A stretch of DNA of 64,000 nt from Methylobacterium longum (GTDB lineage Bacteria; Pseudomonadota; Alphaproteobacteria; Rhizobiales; Beijerinckiaceae), in assembly GCF_022179385.1 (NCBI RefSeq), contig NZ_BPQS01000006.1:1-64000 (forward strand), in the 5' to 3' direction. Each line of letters starts with the position of its first letter. Position 1 is the stretch's first letter. Below are positions 30,248-41,462 of this stretch, one piece after another. The translations under genes and the position numbers were made by a program. The notes under the pieces were generated by a model. That model saw nothing but the letters and a program-made list of their open reading frames with translations. It did not search any database and was not told where the DNA came from.

Positions 30248-31087
30248 TCAGCGCGCCTCGGCGAAGCTCGTGCCGTTGTCGATGCGGGCGTACTTGGTCT
30301 TCGCTTCCTTGAGCCAGTCGGCGTAGGCTTGCTCGCTCACCACGCGGACCACGATCGGCATGTAGGCGTGGCGCTGGCCGCAGAGCTCGGAGCACTGGCC
30401 GTGGAAGGTGCCTTCCTTGTCGGCCTGGAACCACATCTGGTTCAGTCGGCCGGGAACGGCGTCGATCTTGAAGCCGAAGGCCGGCATTGCCCAGGAGTGC
30501 AGGACGTCGGCCGCGGTCACCTGGATCTTCACGATCTTGCCGACCGGGACCACCATCTCGTTGTCGGTCTGCAGCAGGCGCGGTTGCTTGTCTTCGTCGA
30601 TGTTGGCGTCGAAGGTGAAGCCGCCGCCGTTCTCGGTCTGCGGGTACTCGTAAGACCAATACCAGGCGTGACCGATGACCTTGACGATCATGTCGGCCTT
30701 CGGATCCGAGAGCTGCGTGCGCAGCAGGCGGAAGGACGGGATCGCGACGGCGACGAGGATCAGCACCGGCACGATCGTCCAGGCGATCTCGATGGCGGTG
30801 TTGTGCGTCGTGCGCGAGGGCGTCGGGTTTCGCTTCTCGCCGAACCGGAAGATGCACCACAGGATCAGGCCCAGCACGAAGACCGAGATCGCCAGCGACA
30901 GCCAGTGAAGGCCGACCTCGAAGCTGAGGATGTCGCGACCGTTCTCGGTCACCTGGACCTGCCGGCTCATCTCCCACGGGACCGGCTGACCGAATCCCGC
31001 CGCCAGCGCGCCACTAACTGGGAAGAGCGAAGCGCCGAGGGCGGCGAGGCTCCAGAGTGACCGGTTGATCGTCCGCACCGTTCGCAT
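30248..31087 (-). CDS. ctaC: Cytochrome c oxidase subunit II
   Basis: Subunit II receives electrons from cytochrome c at its CuA site. After a signal peptide (residues 1 to about 30, ending ALAA) come two membrane helices and a periplasmic cupredoxin domain with the CuA motif CSELCGQRH and an aromatic segment, WYWSYEYP, on the electron-entry path. I prefer ATG 31087 (MRTVRTINRS), which has AGAGG just before it and puts the signal peptide first. An ATG at 31132 would add 15 polar residues and cannot be excluded. It is the first gene of the oxidase cluster; its promoter lies in the 296-base divergent gap to fdhD. Confidence 0.93.
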   Translation of the reverse strand: MRTVRTINRSLWSLAALGASLFPVSGALAAGFGQPVPWEMSRQVQVTENGRDILSFEVGLHWLSLAISVFVLGLILWCIFRFGEKRNPTPSRTTHNTAIEIAWTIVPVLILVAVAIPSFRLLRTQLSDPKADMIVKVIGHAWYWSYEYPQTENGGGFTFDANIDEDKQPRLLQTDNEMVVPVGKIVKIQVTAADVLHSWAMPAFGFKIDAVPGRLNQMWFQADKEGTFHGQCSELCGQRHAYMPIVVRVVSEQAYADWLKEAKTKYARIDNGTSFAEAR

Positions 31088-31383
31088 CTGCCTCTCGTGG
31101 CTCCCCTGAACTGTCTGGCTACTGTCGGACATTCCGTCTTGATCGCGAGCGGGATTGTACCGACGTGACGGAGTAGCGGTTGTGTCACCCGGCATTATCC
31201 GACCGGGGCTTCAGACCACAAGGGCCGCCGAGGTGCAACCGCACAAGCGTCGCATCGGGCGCTTTCCAGGCAGTTCGCGGGCGCACGTGGCCCGCTCGCA
31301 CAAGGGCGACGGGGTTGTCCACGGTTGGCATTGCCGGGTCCCCGCCCCACCGGATACGTGTTCGGCTCGAATAGGAGTGCTGG

Positions 31384-32235
31384 ATGTCTTGGGAACCGGA
31401 GTGTCGACCCGGCGAGCTGCCCCCCGCCTCGGAGCAGGTGCCGATGCAGGTCATGGCCTATACGGGCGGCAAGCCTCGGCCGGGAGTTCGCGTGCTCGCC
31501 GCGGAGGTGCCGGTCAACCTCATCTACGGCAGCGTGCCGCACGCGGTGATGATGGCCACCCCCGTCGACCTGGAGGATTTCGCCTGCGGCTTCAGCCTCA
31601 CGGAAGGGATCGTCGAAGGCATCGAGGAGATTCGAGAGACGCGGGTTGAGACCGGACCGGATGGGGTGCGGCTTCATGTCGAGCTGGCCCCCGGGCGCCT
31701 GCGCGAGCACTTGGCTCGCAAGCGCGCGATCAGCGGTCGCACCGGGTGCGGGGTCTGCGGCATCGAGGATCTCAGCGATCTCCCCTGGGCCGAGCGGCGG
31801 GCCGGGGGGACGGTGCAGGTGACGCTCCCGGCCATCGCGCGGGCGCTGTCGTCGCTGGATGCCGCTCAGAAGTTGGGAGCCGAGACCCGGGCGGTTCACG
31901 CCGCTGCCTGGGCGCGGCTCGACGGCAGCCTCGTCGCTGTCCGTGAGGATGTCGGCCGCCACAACGCCCTGGACAAGCTGATCGGCGCCTTGATGCGGGC
32001 CGGGACGGATACCGATGCGGGCTTTCTGGTGATCACCAGCCGCTGTTCCTTCGAGATGGTCGAGAAGGCCGCCCGCCTCGGAGCGGCCATCATCGTCGCG
32101 ATCTCAGCGCCGACCGCCCTGGCCCTCGAACGTGCCCGCGCGCACGCGATAACGCTCTGCGCCATCGCGCGCGCCGACACGGTCACGATCTTCACCGGCG
32201 CGGAGCGGCTGATACCCGTCGAACCGGCTTATTGA
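31384..32235 (+). CDS. fdhD: Formate dehydrogenase sulfurtransferase FdhD
   Basis: FdhD passes sulfur from a cysteine desulfurase to the molybdenum or tungsten cofactor of formate dehydrogenase; without it the enzyme is inactive. The 283-residue protein has the conserved Cys loop GRTGCGVCGIEDL, the AEVPVNLIYG start segment, VREDVGRHNALDKLIG for cofactor binding and the ITSRCSFEMVEKAARLG motif. No formate dehydrogenase genes are in the window, so its partner is elsewhere. The 3' end overlaps the convergent secreted-protein gene by seven bases. Its presence fits a methylotroph that oxidises formate. Confidence 0.95.
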   Translation: MSWEPECRPGELPPASEQVPMQVMAYTGGKPRPGVRVLAAEVPVNLIYGSVPHAVMMATPVDLEDFACGFSLTEGIVEGIEEIRETRVETGPDGVRLHVELAPGRLREHLARKRAISGRTGCGVCGIEDLSDLPWAERRAGGTVQVTLPAIARALSSLDAAQKLGAETRAVHAAAWARLDGSLVAVREDVGRHNALDKLIGALMRAGTDTDAGFLVITSRCSFEMVEKAARLGAAIIVAISAPTALALERARAHAITLCAIARADTVTIFTGAERLIPVEPAY

Positions 32236-33104
32236 GCGGCGCCCTGGTCCCTGTCGACCGTGCCCGGAACGATGGTCGCACCGCCGATCACCCGCACGGG
32301 CTTCTTCTCCGAAGGCGGATCCTTCCAATCCTTCGGCGCCGGTTTGGGTGCCTCCGCAACCACCGTCTCGGCAGGCTTGTCCGGCGCCGCGGCGCCGGGC
32401 GTTGCCGGCTGAGCCTTCCCGATGGAGGCCTCCCGGGGATCGGCCTTCACATCCGCCTTCGCATCCCGTCTGGCCCCGGCCTTGCCCGCTTCGGCGGGTG
32501 CGACGGTGGGGGCGGGCGCCTCAGGGCTGGTACGAAGCGATGGACGGAGTTCGGGCGGTTTAGCGGGGACCGCGCGCGCGACTTTCCGCGGAACGCCGGA
32601 CCGGCCGCCGGCATCGGGGTTGACGCCGTCGGGATTCAGCTCCGGCCGCATGGCCTCGCCGGCCGGCCTGCGCTGAAGCCGCAGGGGCTGGGTTTCATCG
32701 AAGGGCGAGGGTCGCGCAACGCGTCGGGGCGCAGCCTCTTCCTCGGTCCAGCCGAAGCCGGGCGCCGGGCGCTCGAGCCGCGCATAGGTTTCCGGAGCAT
32801 TGACGCGCCTCTGGCCGACGATTGCGCCGGCGGCCGGATCGACGAGCAGGCGGACCGGAGCCCCGGTGGGGCTCACCGCATCCACGACGTAGACGCGCCC
32901 GTCGAAGCGCGGACGACTCAGGTCGGTGAAGCCGCGGTCCGCCAGACGCCACGCGACCACGCGCGGCGGCAAGATCTCGTCTTCGAATGCAAATTGCGCG
33001 TGGGCATTGCCGCAGAGCCCCAGCATGGCGCTACCCGCCACGAGCGCTGCGCAGAACGCCTGGTTCGTCAACATGCGGAGGCGCGGGGCCGATCTGCTCT
33101 TCAT
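32229..33104 (-). CDS. Secreted proline-rich hypothetical protein
   Basis: A 291-residue exported protein. The signal peptide spans about residues 1-36 (ending AHAQ). A folded part of about 60 residues follows (VVAWRLADRGFTDLSRP, GRVYVVDAVSPTGAPVRLLVDPAAG), reminiscent of PepSY-like small domains. The rest is long, Pro/Ala/Lys-rich and probably disordered. No enzyme motif is visible. I chose ATG 33104, which starts the signal; the open frame continues to 33467 but with no hydrophobic start. It converges on fdhD with a seven-base overlap. Function unknown; an envelope role is inferred from export. Confidence 0.65.
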   Translation of the reverse strand: MKSRSAPRLRMLTNQAFCAALVAGSAMLGLCGNAHAQFAFEDEILPPRVVAWRLADRGFTDLSRPRFDGRVYVVDAVSPTGAPVRLLVDPAAGAIVGQRRVNAPETYARLERPAPGFGWTEEEAAPRRVARPSPFDETQPLRLQRRPAGEAMRPELNPDGVNPDAGGRSGVPRKVARAVPAKPPELRPSLRTSPEAPAPTVAPAEAGKAGARRDAKADVKADPREASIGKAQPATPGAAAPDKPAETVVAEAPKPAPKDWKDPPSEKKPVRVIGGATIVPGTVDRDQGAAQ

Positions 33105-33154
33105 CGTCACTCTTGTACGTTCTCGGTTTGGAGACCCGGCAGAGTGTCCGGTTT

Positions 33155-33198
33155 CCGGCATGGTCCGGGCCGGCGAACCCGGGCCTCGACCATGCCGG
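33155..33198. repeat. 11-bp inverted repeat
   Basis: CCGGCATGGTC (33155-33165) and GACCATGCCGG (33188-33198) are perfect inverted copies separated by 22 bases. The element lies about 50 bases upstream of the secreted-protein start on the minus strand. It could be an operator, or an RNA hairpin in the 5' leader of that gene. Confidence 0.5.
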
Positions 33199-33370
33199 CG
33201 AGGTCGTTGCCCCGCATGCCGCTTGTGCTCGGCCTGGCTCGTAGACCGCGCGATTCGGGCGAGAATGCGGAAGCTGCGCGTTCGCGTCGTCCGTGGAGTC
33301 GCGGCATCCTTGCCGCACCGGTCGCCAGTCACTTGCTGAAAGCAGTTCGATCTGGCAGTTTCGTGACTTA

Positions 33371-33387
33371 GGACAGCACAACTGTCC
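33371..33387. promoter_or_regulatory. Palindromic operator candidate upstream of gltB
   Basis: GGACAG-N5-CTGTCC is a perfect 6+5+6 inverted repeat, 259 bases before the gltB start and 266 bases from the secreted-protein start. Its size suits a dimeric regulator. Which gene it serves is unclear. Confidence 0.35.
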
Positions 33388-33646
33388 CATCGGCCGTGCA
33401 CCCCGGCCGTCGCCGACTCGCGCGTGGGCGAGAAATCCGGCAGACGGATACGGGCGCGCCAGCGCACCGCTCCTTCGAGCGGTCTGGGTCCTCGATGAAG
33501 GCAAGTCGACGGGGGCGTCCCAGCGGGACCGACCGGACGGCCTGCGACATGAGGTCAGAGCGCAGGGCGCCGACGGCTTGCGGGCATGAAAGATGCTCGC
33601 GGGTTCAAGGGCTGCGGACGGATTCGAGGGAAGGACGAGACGAAGC

Positions 33647-36600
33647 ATGTCACAACGCAGACCCGCCGAAGAGTTTGCTGTGTCCTCGGTCCACGCCGCC
33701 GCTCCGCGCGGTGGCGCGATGCCGCTCGTCGTGCGCGATCCCGCCCTCCCGAAAGCTCAGGGTGCCTACGATCCCGCGAACGAGCGCGACGCCTGCGGTG
33801 TCGGGTTCATCGCCGACATGCACGACCGGCGCACCCACGCGATCGTCGCTCAGGGTCTGAAGATCCTGGAGAACCTGGATCACCGCGGCGCGGTCGGCGC
33901 GGACCCGAAGATGGGCGATGGCTGCGGCATCCTCACGCAAATTCCGCACGGCTTCTTCGCCGACGAATGCTCGCGCCTCGGCTTCGAACTGCCGCCGGCC
34001 GGCGCTTACGCGATCGGCCAGTTCTTCCTGCCCAAGGCCGAGGAGCCGCGGGCGATCATCCAAGACATCGTGGAATCCGTCCTGGCCTCCGAAGGGCTGC
34101 CGGTGCTCGGCTGGCGGGACGTGCCGGTCGATCCGGAGGATCTCGGTGCGGCCGTGAAGGCTACGGAGCCCCATCACCGGCAGGTCTTCATCGGCCGGCC
34201 CGCATCGGTCTCCGACCAGGACGTCTTCGAACGCCGGGTCTACGTCGCCCGCAAGGCGATTTCCAACAAGGTCTACGCCCTCGACGATCCGCGGGTGAAG
34301 GAATTCTACCCGGTCTCCGTGTCGACCCGGACCATCGTTTACAAGGGCATGGTGCTGGTCACGCAGCTCGGCGGCTACTTCCTCGACCTGAAGGACGATC
34401 GCTTCGTCTCCGCGATTGCCCTCGTGCACCAGCGCTTCGCCACCAACACCTTCCCGACCTGGCGTCTATCGCACCCCTACCGGATGGTGGCGCATAACGG
34501 CGAGATCAACACGCTGCGCGGCAACGTCAATTGGATGGCGGCCCGTCAGGCAAGCGTGGATTCCGATCTCTTCGGCAACGACATCTCGAAGCTGTGGCCG
34601 ATCTCCTACGAGGGACAGTCCGACACCGCCTGCTTCGACAACGCCCTCGAGTTCCTGGTGCAGGGCGGTTACCCGCTTGCCCACGCGATGATGATGCTGA
34701 TCCCGGAGGCCTGGGCCGGCAACCCGCTGATGAGCGAGGAGCGGCGGGCCTTCTACGAGTATCACGCCGCCCTGATGGAGCCGTGGGACGGCCCCGCCGC
34801 CGTGGCCTTCACGGATGGCCGCCAGATCGGCGCCACCCTCGACCGCAACGGTCTGCGCCCGGCGCGCTACATCGTGACCGACGACGGCCTCGTCGTGCTC
34901 GCCTCCGAGATGGGCACCCTGCCGATCCCGGACGAGAAGATCGTGCAGTCCTGGCGCCTCCAGCCGGGCCGCATGCTGCTGATCGACCTCCAGAAAGGCC
35001 GCATCGTCTCCGACGAGGAGATCAAGGGCGAGCTGGCGGCCGCGCATCCCTATGCCGAATGGGTGAAGAACACCCAGATCGTGCTGGAGGACTTGCGTCC
35101 GGTGCAGCCGCGCGAGTCGCGTGGTGACGTCGGCCTCCTCGATCGCCAGCAGGCCTTCGGGTACACGCAGGAAGATCTCAAGCTGCTGATGCAGCCCATG
35201 GCCGTCACCGGCCAGGAGGCGGTCGGCTCGATGGGCACGGACACGCCGCTCTCGGCCCTCTCCGAGAAGTCGAAGCTGCTCTACACCTACTTCAAGCAGA
35301 ACTTCGCGCAGGTGACGAACCCGCCGATCGACCCGATCCGCGAGGAGGCCGTGATGAGCCTCGTCTCGTTCATCGGGCCGCGGCCGAACCTCCTCGACAT
35401 GGAGGGCGCGTCCCGGCGCAAGCGCCTGGAAGTACGCCAGCCAATCCTGACGAACGGCGACCTGGAGAAGATCCGCTCGATCGGCCATTTCGAGGACCGG
35501 TTCGATACCAAGACCCTGGACATGACCTACCCGGCCGAGTCGGGCGCGCAGGCCATGGACGGAGCGCTCGATCGCCTCTGCGACCGCGCCGAAGCGGCGG
35601 TGCGCGGCGGCTATAATATCATCGTGCTGACCGACCGGGCGGTCGGGCCGGACAGGATCCCGATTCCGGCGCTGCTCGCCACCGCATCCGTGCACAATTA
35701 CCTGATCCGGAAGGGCCTGCGGACCTCGGTCGGCTTGGTGGTCGAGTCGGGCGAGCCGCGCGAGGTGCATCACTTCGCGTGTCTGGCGGGCTACGGCGCC
35801 GAGGCGATCAATCCGTACCTCGCCTTCGAAACCCTCTTGGAGATGAAGGACGAGTTTCCGCCGGATTTCACCGACGATGAGATCATCTACCGCTACATCA
35901 AGGCGATCGATAAGGGCTTGCTGAAGGTGATGTCCAAGATGGGCATCTCGACCTATCAGTCCTATTGCGGAGCGCAGATCTTCGACGCGGTCGGCCTGAA
36001 CTCGACCTTCGTGGGTCGGGACTTCTTCGGCACGGCGACGACGATCGAGGGTGTCGGCATGGCCGAGATCGCCGAGGAGACGGTGCGCCGTCACCGGGAC
36101 GCCTTCGGCGACGCACCGGTTTATCGGAACGCGCTGGATGTCGGCGGCGAGTACGCCTACCGGCTGCGGGGCGAGACCCACACCTGGACGCCCGACACCG
36201 TGGCGACGCTGCAGCACGCGGTGCGCCTCAACGTGCCGGAGCGCTATCGGGAATATGCCGAGCTGGTGAACCGCCAGGAACACCAGCTGAAGACGCTCCG
36301 CGGCCTGTTCCGCATCAAGTCGGCCTCGGAGATCGGCCGTGCGCCGGTTCCCATCGAGTCAGTCGAGCCGGCCTCCGAGATCGTCAAGCGCTTCGCCACG
36401 GGCGCCATGTCGTACGGCTCCATCTCCAAGGAGGCGCACGAGACGCTGGCCATCGCGCTGAACTCGTTCGGCGGCCGCTCGAACTCGGGTGAGGGCGGCG
36501 AGGAGGTGGAGCGGTTCAAGCCGCTGCCGGACGGGCGGTCGCGCCGGTCCTCGATCAAGCAGGTGGCCTCCGGCCGCTTCGGCGTCACGACGGAATATCT

Positions 36601-38362
36601 CGTCAATTCCGACATGATGCAGATCAAGGTCGCGCAGGGCGCCAAGCCCGGCGAGGGCGGCCAGCTGCCCGGCCACAAGGTCGACGCCAAGATCGCCAAG
36701 GTCCGGTACGCCACGCCGGGCGTCGGCCTGATTTCGCCGCCGCCGCACCACGACATCTACTCCATCGAGGATCTCGCCCAGCTGATCTTCGACCTGAAGA
36801 ACGTGAACCCGGCGGCCGACGTGTCGGTGAAGCTCGTCTCCGAGGTTGGCGTCGGCACCGTGGCGGCGGGCGTCGCCAAGGCCCGGGCCGATCACATCAC
36901 CATCTCCGGGTTCGACGGCGGCACCGGCGCGGCGCCGCTGACCTCGCTGAAGCACGCGGGCGGCCCCTGGGAAACCGGTTTGGCCGAGACTCAGCAAACG
37001 CTGGTGCTCAACAATTTGCGCGGTCGCGTCGCCCTCCAGGCGGACGGCGGCATTCGCACCGGGCGCGACGTGATCATCGCAGCGTTGCTCGGCGCCGATC
37101 AGATGGGCTTCTCGACCGCCCCGCTGATTGCGGCCGGCTGCATCATGATGCGCAAGTGCCACCTGAACACGTGCCCGGTCGGCGTGGCCACGCAGGATCC
37201 CGTGCTGCGCAAGCGCTTCAAGGGCACGCCCGAACACGTCGTGAACTACTTCTTCTTCGTGGCCGAAGAGGTGCGCGAGATCCTGGCGTCGCTCGGCTTC
37301 ACCAAGCTGGAGGAGGCGGTCGGTCGCTCGGACGTGCTCGACAAGGTCGAGGCCATCGCCCACTGGAAGGCGCGGGGACTCAACTTCGCCAAGCTGTTTC
37401 ACCGGCCAAAGGTGGATGAGGGTACGGCGATCCGCCACGTCGATGTGCAGCACCATCCGATCGACACGGTCCTCGACCGGCGCCTGATCGAGGGGGCTAA
37501 GCACGCGATCGAGACCGGCGAATCGGTGGTGTTGACAGACACGATCCGGAACTCGGACCGGGCCGCCGGGGCGATGCTGTCCGGCATGGTCGCGAAAGCA
37601 CACGGTCACGAGGGACTGCCCGACGACACCATCGTGGTGAAGCTCAGCGGCACCGCCGGCCAGAGCTTCGGCGCCTGGGTGGCGGCGGGGGTGACGATCG
37701 AGCTGACCGGCCACGGCAACGACTACGTCGGCAAGGGTCTGTCGGGCGGCAAGCTGATCATCCGGCCGAGCGACGCGCTGAAATCGCCGCCGGACCGGAC
37801 CATCATGGTGGGCAACACCGTGCTGTACGGGGCGATCGCCGGCGAGTGCTACATCCGCGGTTCGGCGGGCGAGCGCTTCGCGGTGCGCAACTCGGGTGCC
37901 ATCACGGTGGTCGAAGGCATGGGTGACCACGGCTGCGAGTACATGACCGGCGGCGTCGTCGTGTCGATCGGCGAGACCGGCCGCAACTTCGCCGCCGGCA
38001 TGTCGGGCGGCATCGCGTACGTGCTCGATGAGGACGGCTCGTTCTCGGCGCGTTGCAACCTGTCGATGGTCGACCTCGAGCCGGTCGAGGAGGAGGACGA
38101 CCTGATGCGTCGCTTCCATCAGGACGGCGACCTGGAAACCAAGGGGCGGGTGGACATCCTGGCCGACATGTCGGGCCACGACGAGGAACGGCTGACGCAG
38201 CTCATCAAGAACCACCTCAAGTACACGGGCAGCCCGCGCGCGAAGGCGATCCTCGACGATTGGTCGGCCTATCGCACCAAGTTCGTGAAGGTGATGCCGG
38301 TGGAGTACCGCCGCGCACTCCGCGAGATGGAAATGGCGCGGATGCCGGTCGCCGCTGAATAG
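33647..38362 (+). CDS. gltB: Glutamate synthase (NADPH) large subunit
   Basis: The 1571-residue alpha subunit of GOGAT, which makes two glutamates from glutamine and 2-oxoglutarate. The N-terminal amidotransferase nucleophile is Cys50 in ERDACGVGF, exposed by removal of a 49-residue propeptide. The central and FMN domains follow, with [13 protein letters not shown] and [13 protein letters not shown]. The 3Fe-4S site [17 protein letters not shown] has its three cysteines. The C-terminal beta-helix domain carries the Gly-rich repeats. ATG 33647 is preferred over 33593, because the earlier residues are unlike the family. gltD follows after 101 bases containing a palindromic stem-loop. Confidence 0.96.
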   Translation: MSQRRPAEEFAVSSVHAAAPRGGAMPLVVRDPALPKAQGAYDPANERDACGVGFIADMHDRRTHAIVAQGLKILENLDHRGAVGADPKMGDGCGILTQIPHGFFADECSRLGFELPPAGAYAIGQFFLPKAEEPRAIIQDIVESVLASEGLPVLGWRDVPVDPEDLGAAVKATEPHHRQVFIGRPASVSDQDVFERRVYVARKAISNKVYALDDPRVKEFYPVSVSTRTIVYKGMVLVTQLGGYFLDLKDDRFVSAIALVHQRFATNTFPTWRLSHPYRMVAHNGEINTLRGNVNWMAARQASVDSDLFGNDISKLWPISYEGQSDTACFDNALEFLVQGGYPLAHAMMMLIPEAWAGNPLMSEERRAFYEYHAALMEPWDGPAAVAFTDGRQIGATLDRNGLRPARYIVTDDGLVVLASEMGTLPIPDEKIVQSWRLQPGRMLLIDLQKGRIVSDEEIKGELAAAHPYAEWVKNTQIVLEDLRPVQPRESRGDVGLLDRQQAFGYTQEDLKLLMQPMAVTGQEAVGSMGTDTPLSALSEKSKLLYTYFKQNFAQVTNPPIDPIREEAVMSLVSFIGPRPNLLDMEGASRRKRLEVRQPILTNGDLEKIRSIGHFEDRFDTKTLDMTYPAESGAQAMDGALDRLCDRAEAAVRGGYNIIVLTDRAVGPDRIPIPALLATASVHNYLIRKGLRTSVGLVVESGEPREVHHFACLAGYGAEAINPYLAFETLLEMKDEFPPDFTDDEIIYRYIKAIDKGLLKVMSKMGISTYQSYCGAQIFDAVGLNSTFVGRDFFGTATTIEGVGMAEIAEETVRRHRDAFGDAPVYRNALDVGGEYAYRLRGETHTWTPDTVATLQHAVRLNVPERYREYAELVNRQEHQLKTLRGLFRIKSASEIGRAPVPIESVEPASEIVKRFATGAMSYGSISKEAHETLAIALNSFGGRSNSGEGGEEVERFKPLPDGRSRRSSIKQVASGRFGVTTEYLVNSDMMQIKVAQGAKPGEGGQLPGHKVDAKIAKVRYATPGVGLISPPPHHDIYSIEDLAQLIFDLKNVNPAADVSVKLVSEVGVGTVAAGVAKARADHITISGFDGGTGAAPLTSLKHAGGPWETGLAETQQTLVLNNLRGRVALQADGGIRTGRDVIIAALLGADQMGFSTAPLIAAGCIMMRKCHLNTCPVGVATQDPVLRKRFKGTPEHVVNYFFFVAEEVREILASLGFTKLEEAVGRSDVLDKVEAIAHWKARGLNFAKLFHRPKVDEGTAIRHVDVQHHPIDTVLDRRLIEGAKHAIETGESVVLTDTIRNSDRAAGAMLSGMVAKAHGHEGLPDDTIVVKLSGTAGQSFGAWVAAGVTIELTGHGNDYVGKGLSGGKLIIRPSDALKSPPDRTIMVGNTVLYGAIAGECYIRGSAGERFAVRNSGAITVVEGMGDHGCEYMTGGVVVSIGETGRNFAAGMSGGIAYVLDEDGSFSARCNLSMVDLEPVEEEDDLMRRFHQDGDLETKGRVDILADMSGHDEERLTQLIKNHLKYTGSPRAKAILDDWSAYRTKFVKVMPVEYRRALREMEMARMPVAAE

Positions 38363-38375
38363 GCGGCCTTCGAGG

Positions 38376-38395
38376 CCGGGCGGCGCACCGCCCGG
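38376..38395 (+). terminator. Palindromic stem-loop between gltB and gltD
   Basis: CCGGGCGG-CGCA-CCGCCCGG is a perfect 8-bp stem with a 4-base loop, 13 bases after the gltB stop. With no T-tract it is more likely an mRNA processing or attenuation element in the gltBD transcript than a full terminator. Confidence 0.5.
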
Positions 38396-38463
38396 TCACG
38401 CATGCAGCATACAAGACGACGCGGGCAGCGCAGTCAGGGACTGGCCGGCCCAGGGGCTGACCA

Positions 38464-39897
38464 ATGGGCAAGATCACAGGCTTTCTTGAGTTCGACCGGC
38501 AGGAGCAGAAGTACCAGCTCGCCGCCGACCGGGTGCGGCACTTCCGCGAATTCACGCTGCCGCTCGACGAGCACGACCTCACGAAGCAGGCGGCGCGCTG
38601 CATGGATTGCGGCATCCCGTTCTGCCACGGCCCGACCGGCTGCCCGGTCCACAACCAGATCCCGGACTGGAACGACCTGGTCTTCCAGTCGGATTGGGAG
38701 GAGGCCTCGCGGAATCTCCATTCCACGAACAACTTTCCCGAGTTCACCGGCCGCGTCTGCCCCGCACCCTGCGAAGAGGCCTGCACGCTGAACCTCGAGA
38801 ACCAGCCGGTCGCCATCAAGACGATCGAGCAGGCGATCGCCGACCGCGCCTGGAACATGGGCTGGGTCAAGCCCGAGCCGGCGCAGATGCGGACCGGCAA
38901 GCGCGTCGCGATCGTCGGCTCGGGCCCGGCTGGCATGGCGGCCGCGCAGCAGCTGGCCCGGGTCGGTCACGACGTCCACGTCTTCGAGCGTGAGCCGAAG
39001 GCCGGAGGCCTGCTCCGCTACGGCATCCCAGACTTCAAGATGGAGAAGCGCCACATCGATCGGCGGGTACGCCAGATGGAGGCCGAGGGCGTGGTCTTCC
39101 ACTACAACCAGAACATCGGCGTGACGAAGCCGGTCGAGGAGCTGAAGGCCGAGTTCGACGCCGTGATGTTCTGCGGCGGCGCGGAGGATCCGCGCAACCC
39201 GCAGTTGCCCGGACAGGACCTTGAGGGCGTGCATTACGCGATGCCCTATCTCGTCCAGTCGAACCGGCGGGTGAACAACGAGCCGATGCGCGGCAACGGC
39301 GAACTGCCGATCCTGGCGAGCGGCAAGAACGTCGTGGTGATCGGTGGCGGCGACACGGCCTCCGATTGCGTCGGCACCGCGTTTCGGCAGGGCGCCCTCT
39401 CGGTCACGCAGCTCGACATTCGTCCGCGGCCGCCGGAGCGCGAGGACAAGCTGTCGGTGTGGCCCTACTGGCCGACCAAGATGCGCACCTCCTCGAGCCA
39501 GGCCGAGGGTGCGGAGCGCGAGTTCCAGGCCGCAACGCTCCGGGTCGAGGGCAACAAGAAGGGCCGGGTCACCGGCGTCGTCTGCGCCCGGGTCGACGCC
39601 AAGCGTCAGCCGATCAGCGGCTCAGAATTTGTCCTGCCCGCCGACCTCGTCTTCATGGCGATCGGCTTTGCCGGCTCCGTGCAGAAGGGTCTCTTGGAGC
39701 AGTCCGGCATCGGCGTGAGCAAGCGCGGCAACGTCGAGGCGAACGAGGAGGATTACCGCACCTCCGACGCGAAGATCTGGGCGGCCGGCGATATGCGGCG
39801 CGGCCAGTCGCTGGTGGTCTGGGCGATCCGGGAAGGGCGGCAGGCCGCGCGCGCCATCGACGAGACGCTGATGGGCGCAACGGTCCTGCCCCGGTAG
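38464..39897 (+). CDS. gltD: Glutamate synthase small subunit
   Basis: The 477-residue beta subunit, which takes electrons from NADPH through FAD and passes them via 4Fe-4S clusters to GltB. The N-terminal Cys set (Cys46, 49, 54, 60 in [15 protein letters not shown]) and the later CPAPCEEAC supply the clusters. The FAD-binding motif [10 protein letters not shown] lies near residue 155 and the NADPH motif GGGDTASDC near residue 300; the C-terminal [16 protein letters not shown] closes the FAD site. It follows gltB and is presumably co-transcribed. Confidence 0.96.
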   Translation: MGKITGFLEFDRQEQKYQLAADRVRHFREFTLPLDEHDLTKQAARCMDCGIPFCHGPTGCPVHNQIPDWNDLVFQSDWEEASRNLHSTNNFPEFTGRVCPAPCEEACTLNLENQPVAIKTIEQAIADRAWNMGWVKPEPAQMRTGKRVAIVGSGPAGMAAAQQLARVGHDVHVFEREPKAGGLLRYGIPDFKMEKRHIDRRVRQMEAEGVVFHYNQNIGVTKPVEELKAEFDAVMFCGGAEDPRNPQLPGQDLEGVHYAMPYLVQSNRRVNNEPMRGNGELPILASGKNVVVIGGGDTASDCVGTAFRQGALSVTQLDIRPRPPEREDKLSVWPYWPTKMRTSSSQAEGAEREFQAATLRVEGNKKGRVTGVVCARVDAKRQPISGSEFVLPADLVFMAIGFAGSVQKGLLEQSGIGVSKRGNVEANEEDYRTSDAKIWAAGDMRRGQSLVVWAIREGRQAARAIDETLMGATVLPR

Positions 39898-39944
39898 GTC
39901 ACCGCCGATCGGACGCGGCGATGTTTCACGGGGCAGCCCGGCGA

Positions 39945-41378
39945 TCAGCCGGGCGGCCACCGGAAATCGTCGGCGCGGCCGGGCTGCGGCATCGGAGCGT
40001 TCCCGCGCAGCAGCGTCCGCTCCACGGTACCGAGATTGTCGGCGTCCCTCGGACGGGCATTCAGCAGCGTGCCCCCGGGCGAAACCTCAGCACGGCTCAA
40101 GGGCACCACCGGACCGGCTGCTGGCTTCACCGGCAGTGCTGGCACACCCGGCGGCTCCGGCAGGCTGGGCAGCATCGCGGTGATCTGGCGGTCGATCGCG
40201 GCGGTATCGGTCGGCTGACCGCTTCCGTCCAGGCTTGGTCCCGACACGGATGACGGAGAACTCGGCGCGACGGCCGCAGCCGGGGGCTGGTCGGCTGCCG
40301 GCGCCGCCGTACCCATGAGGCGCTTCAGTTCGACATCGGCGAAGTGGGCGAGCTTTCGGTCGCCGGCCTTCGTGAAATGAACGCCATCGGCGGTACGGAG
40401 CTTGGCGATCTGCCCCTCCGGATCGGGACCGGAGGCGGCGTAGCGATCCCGATCATCGACGAAGCCCGGCCAGATATCGACGTAGGTGGCGCCGGCTTTG
40501 GTCACGCTGTCGCGGACGATGTCGTTCATCGACGCGAGGTCGCGACTGAGCGCCTCGCTCTGCATCGGCGGGAGACCGACCCAGATTAGCGGGACCTTGC
40601 GATCGGTGAAGACCTTGATCAGGGCGTCGACGCGAGCCTTGTAAAGGACCCGCCACCGATCGGTCAGCGGTTCCGCCGTCTCGTCGCCCTCGCGGATCGG
40701 CTGCCGGTCGTTGGCGCCCAGCATGATCAGTGCGTATCGGACCTTCGGACTCACCTGCAGGTAATCCTGCGCCACCTTCGGCCAGTCGACCACGTCCTTG
40801 CGGGCGAGGCCGCTGTCCCCCTTGGCGCGGTCGATCACGGCCACGTCGGCATTGTCCTCGAAGACGTCATCGAGGCCTTTCGCCAAGTGGTCCGCCAGCG
40901 AGTCGCCGAAAATCGCGATCTGCACGCTCGGTTCGCTCTTGGCCACCGCCGGTTTCGCGGGCGTCGGGGCTCGGGCGGGGCGGACCCGGCGCTTGACCGC
41001 GGGCGGCGGTCGCTGCGCTTCCGTGGTGCCGTAGTTGGGACGCGGGCGCGGGGCGCGGTAGGTTCGCTCAGGCTGGGGCGCGACGGGCTGGGGCCTGTCT
41101 TCCCACGGCCAGTAGAACTGGCGCGGCGCCTCCTGTTGGGGGGCGTAGCGTGGCTGGCGCGCGTAGCTTCCGTCGTCGCGGTAATAGGCGTCCCGGGGGC
41201 GGCGACGCGGCGGAGCCTCGTAGTAGGCGCCGTTACTGGGCTGCTGATAGCCGTCGCCCCACTGGGCCCGCGCGGGCGCCGTGCCGAGCAGCGCCAGAAC
41301 CGCCAACCCCAAGGCAGCCGCGAACCCGAACGGCAGCGGGTTCATCGAGGCATGCCGACCAGCGACTTTCATGCGCAT
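39945..41378 (-). CDS. Exported DUF459/SGNH-hydrolase protein
   Basis: A 477-residue exported protein. An N-terminal hydrophobic signal (about residues 14-38, ending ARAQ) is followed by a low-complexity region rich in Pro, Arg, Gln and Tyr up to about 150. An SGNH domain then shows block I FGDSLADHLAKGL, block III GANDRQPI, and block V DGVHFTKAG with its Asp-His pair, so it should be an active esterase or acyl-transfer enzyme. A second Pro-rich tail closes the protein. DUF459 proteins are often annotated as polysaccharide-related. The ATG at 41378 was chosen; 41372 or 41345 are also possible. It is downstream of the lytic transglycosylase gene on the same strand. Confidence 0.75.
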   Translation of the reverse strand: MRMKVAGRHASMNPLPFGFAAALGLAVLALLGTAPARAQWGDGYQQPSNGAYYEAPPRRRPRDAYYRDDGSYARQPRYAPQQEAPRQFYWPWEDRPQPVAPQPERTYRAPRPRPNYGTTEAQRPPPAVKRRVRPARAPTPAKPAVAKSEPSVQIAIFGDSLADHLAKGLDDVFEDNADVAVIDRAKGDSGLARKDVVDWPKVAQDYLQVSPKVRYALIMLGANDRQPIREGDETAEPLTDRWRVLYKARVDALIKVFTDRKVPLIWVGLPPMQSEALSRDLASMNDIVRDSVTKAGATYVDIWPGFVDDRDRYAASGPDPEGQIAKLRTADGVHFTKAGDRKLAHFADVELKRLMGTAAPAADQPPAAAVAPSSPSSVSGPSLDGSGQPTDTAAIDRQITAMLPSLPEPPGVPALPVKPAAGPVVPLSRAEVSPGGTLLNARPRDADNLGTVERTLLRGNAPMPQPGRADDFRWPPG

Positions 41379-41462
41379 TCCGCACTCTTTCGCCGGACGG
41401 AATCCGCCCGGCATCGACCCAGTATAGGGGAACTGGGCCGCGGGTCTAAATCACTCCGCAGT

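Larger units (their letters stand above)
33105..33646. other. Divergent promoter region upstream of gltB
   Basis: This 542-base gap holds no gene I can support; frames crossing it are Arg/Pro-rich shadows. It must contain the promoters of the secreted-protein gene and of gltBD. Two inverted repeats, listed separately, are its only clear structure. I see no NtrC-type or sigma-54 consensus. Confidence 0.55.

Noticed and set aside
36359..38215. 618-residue minus-strand frame over gltB
   Set aside because: Shadow of gltB; the plus-strand Fe-S and FMN motifs are unambiguous.
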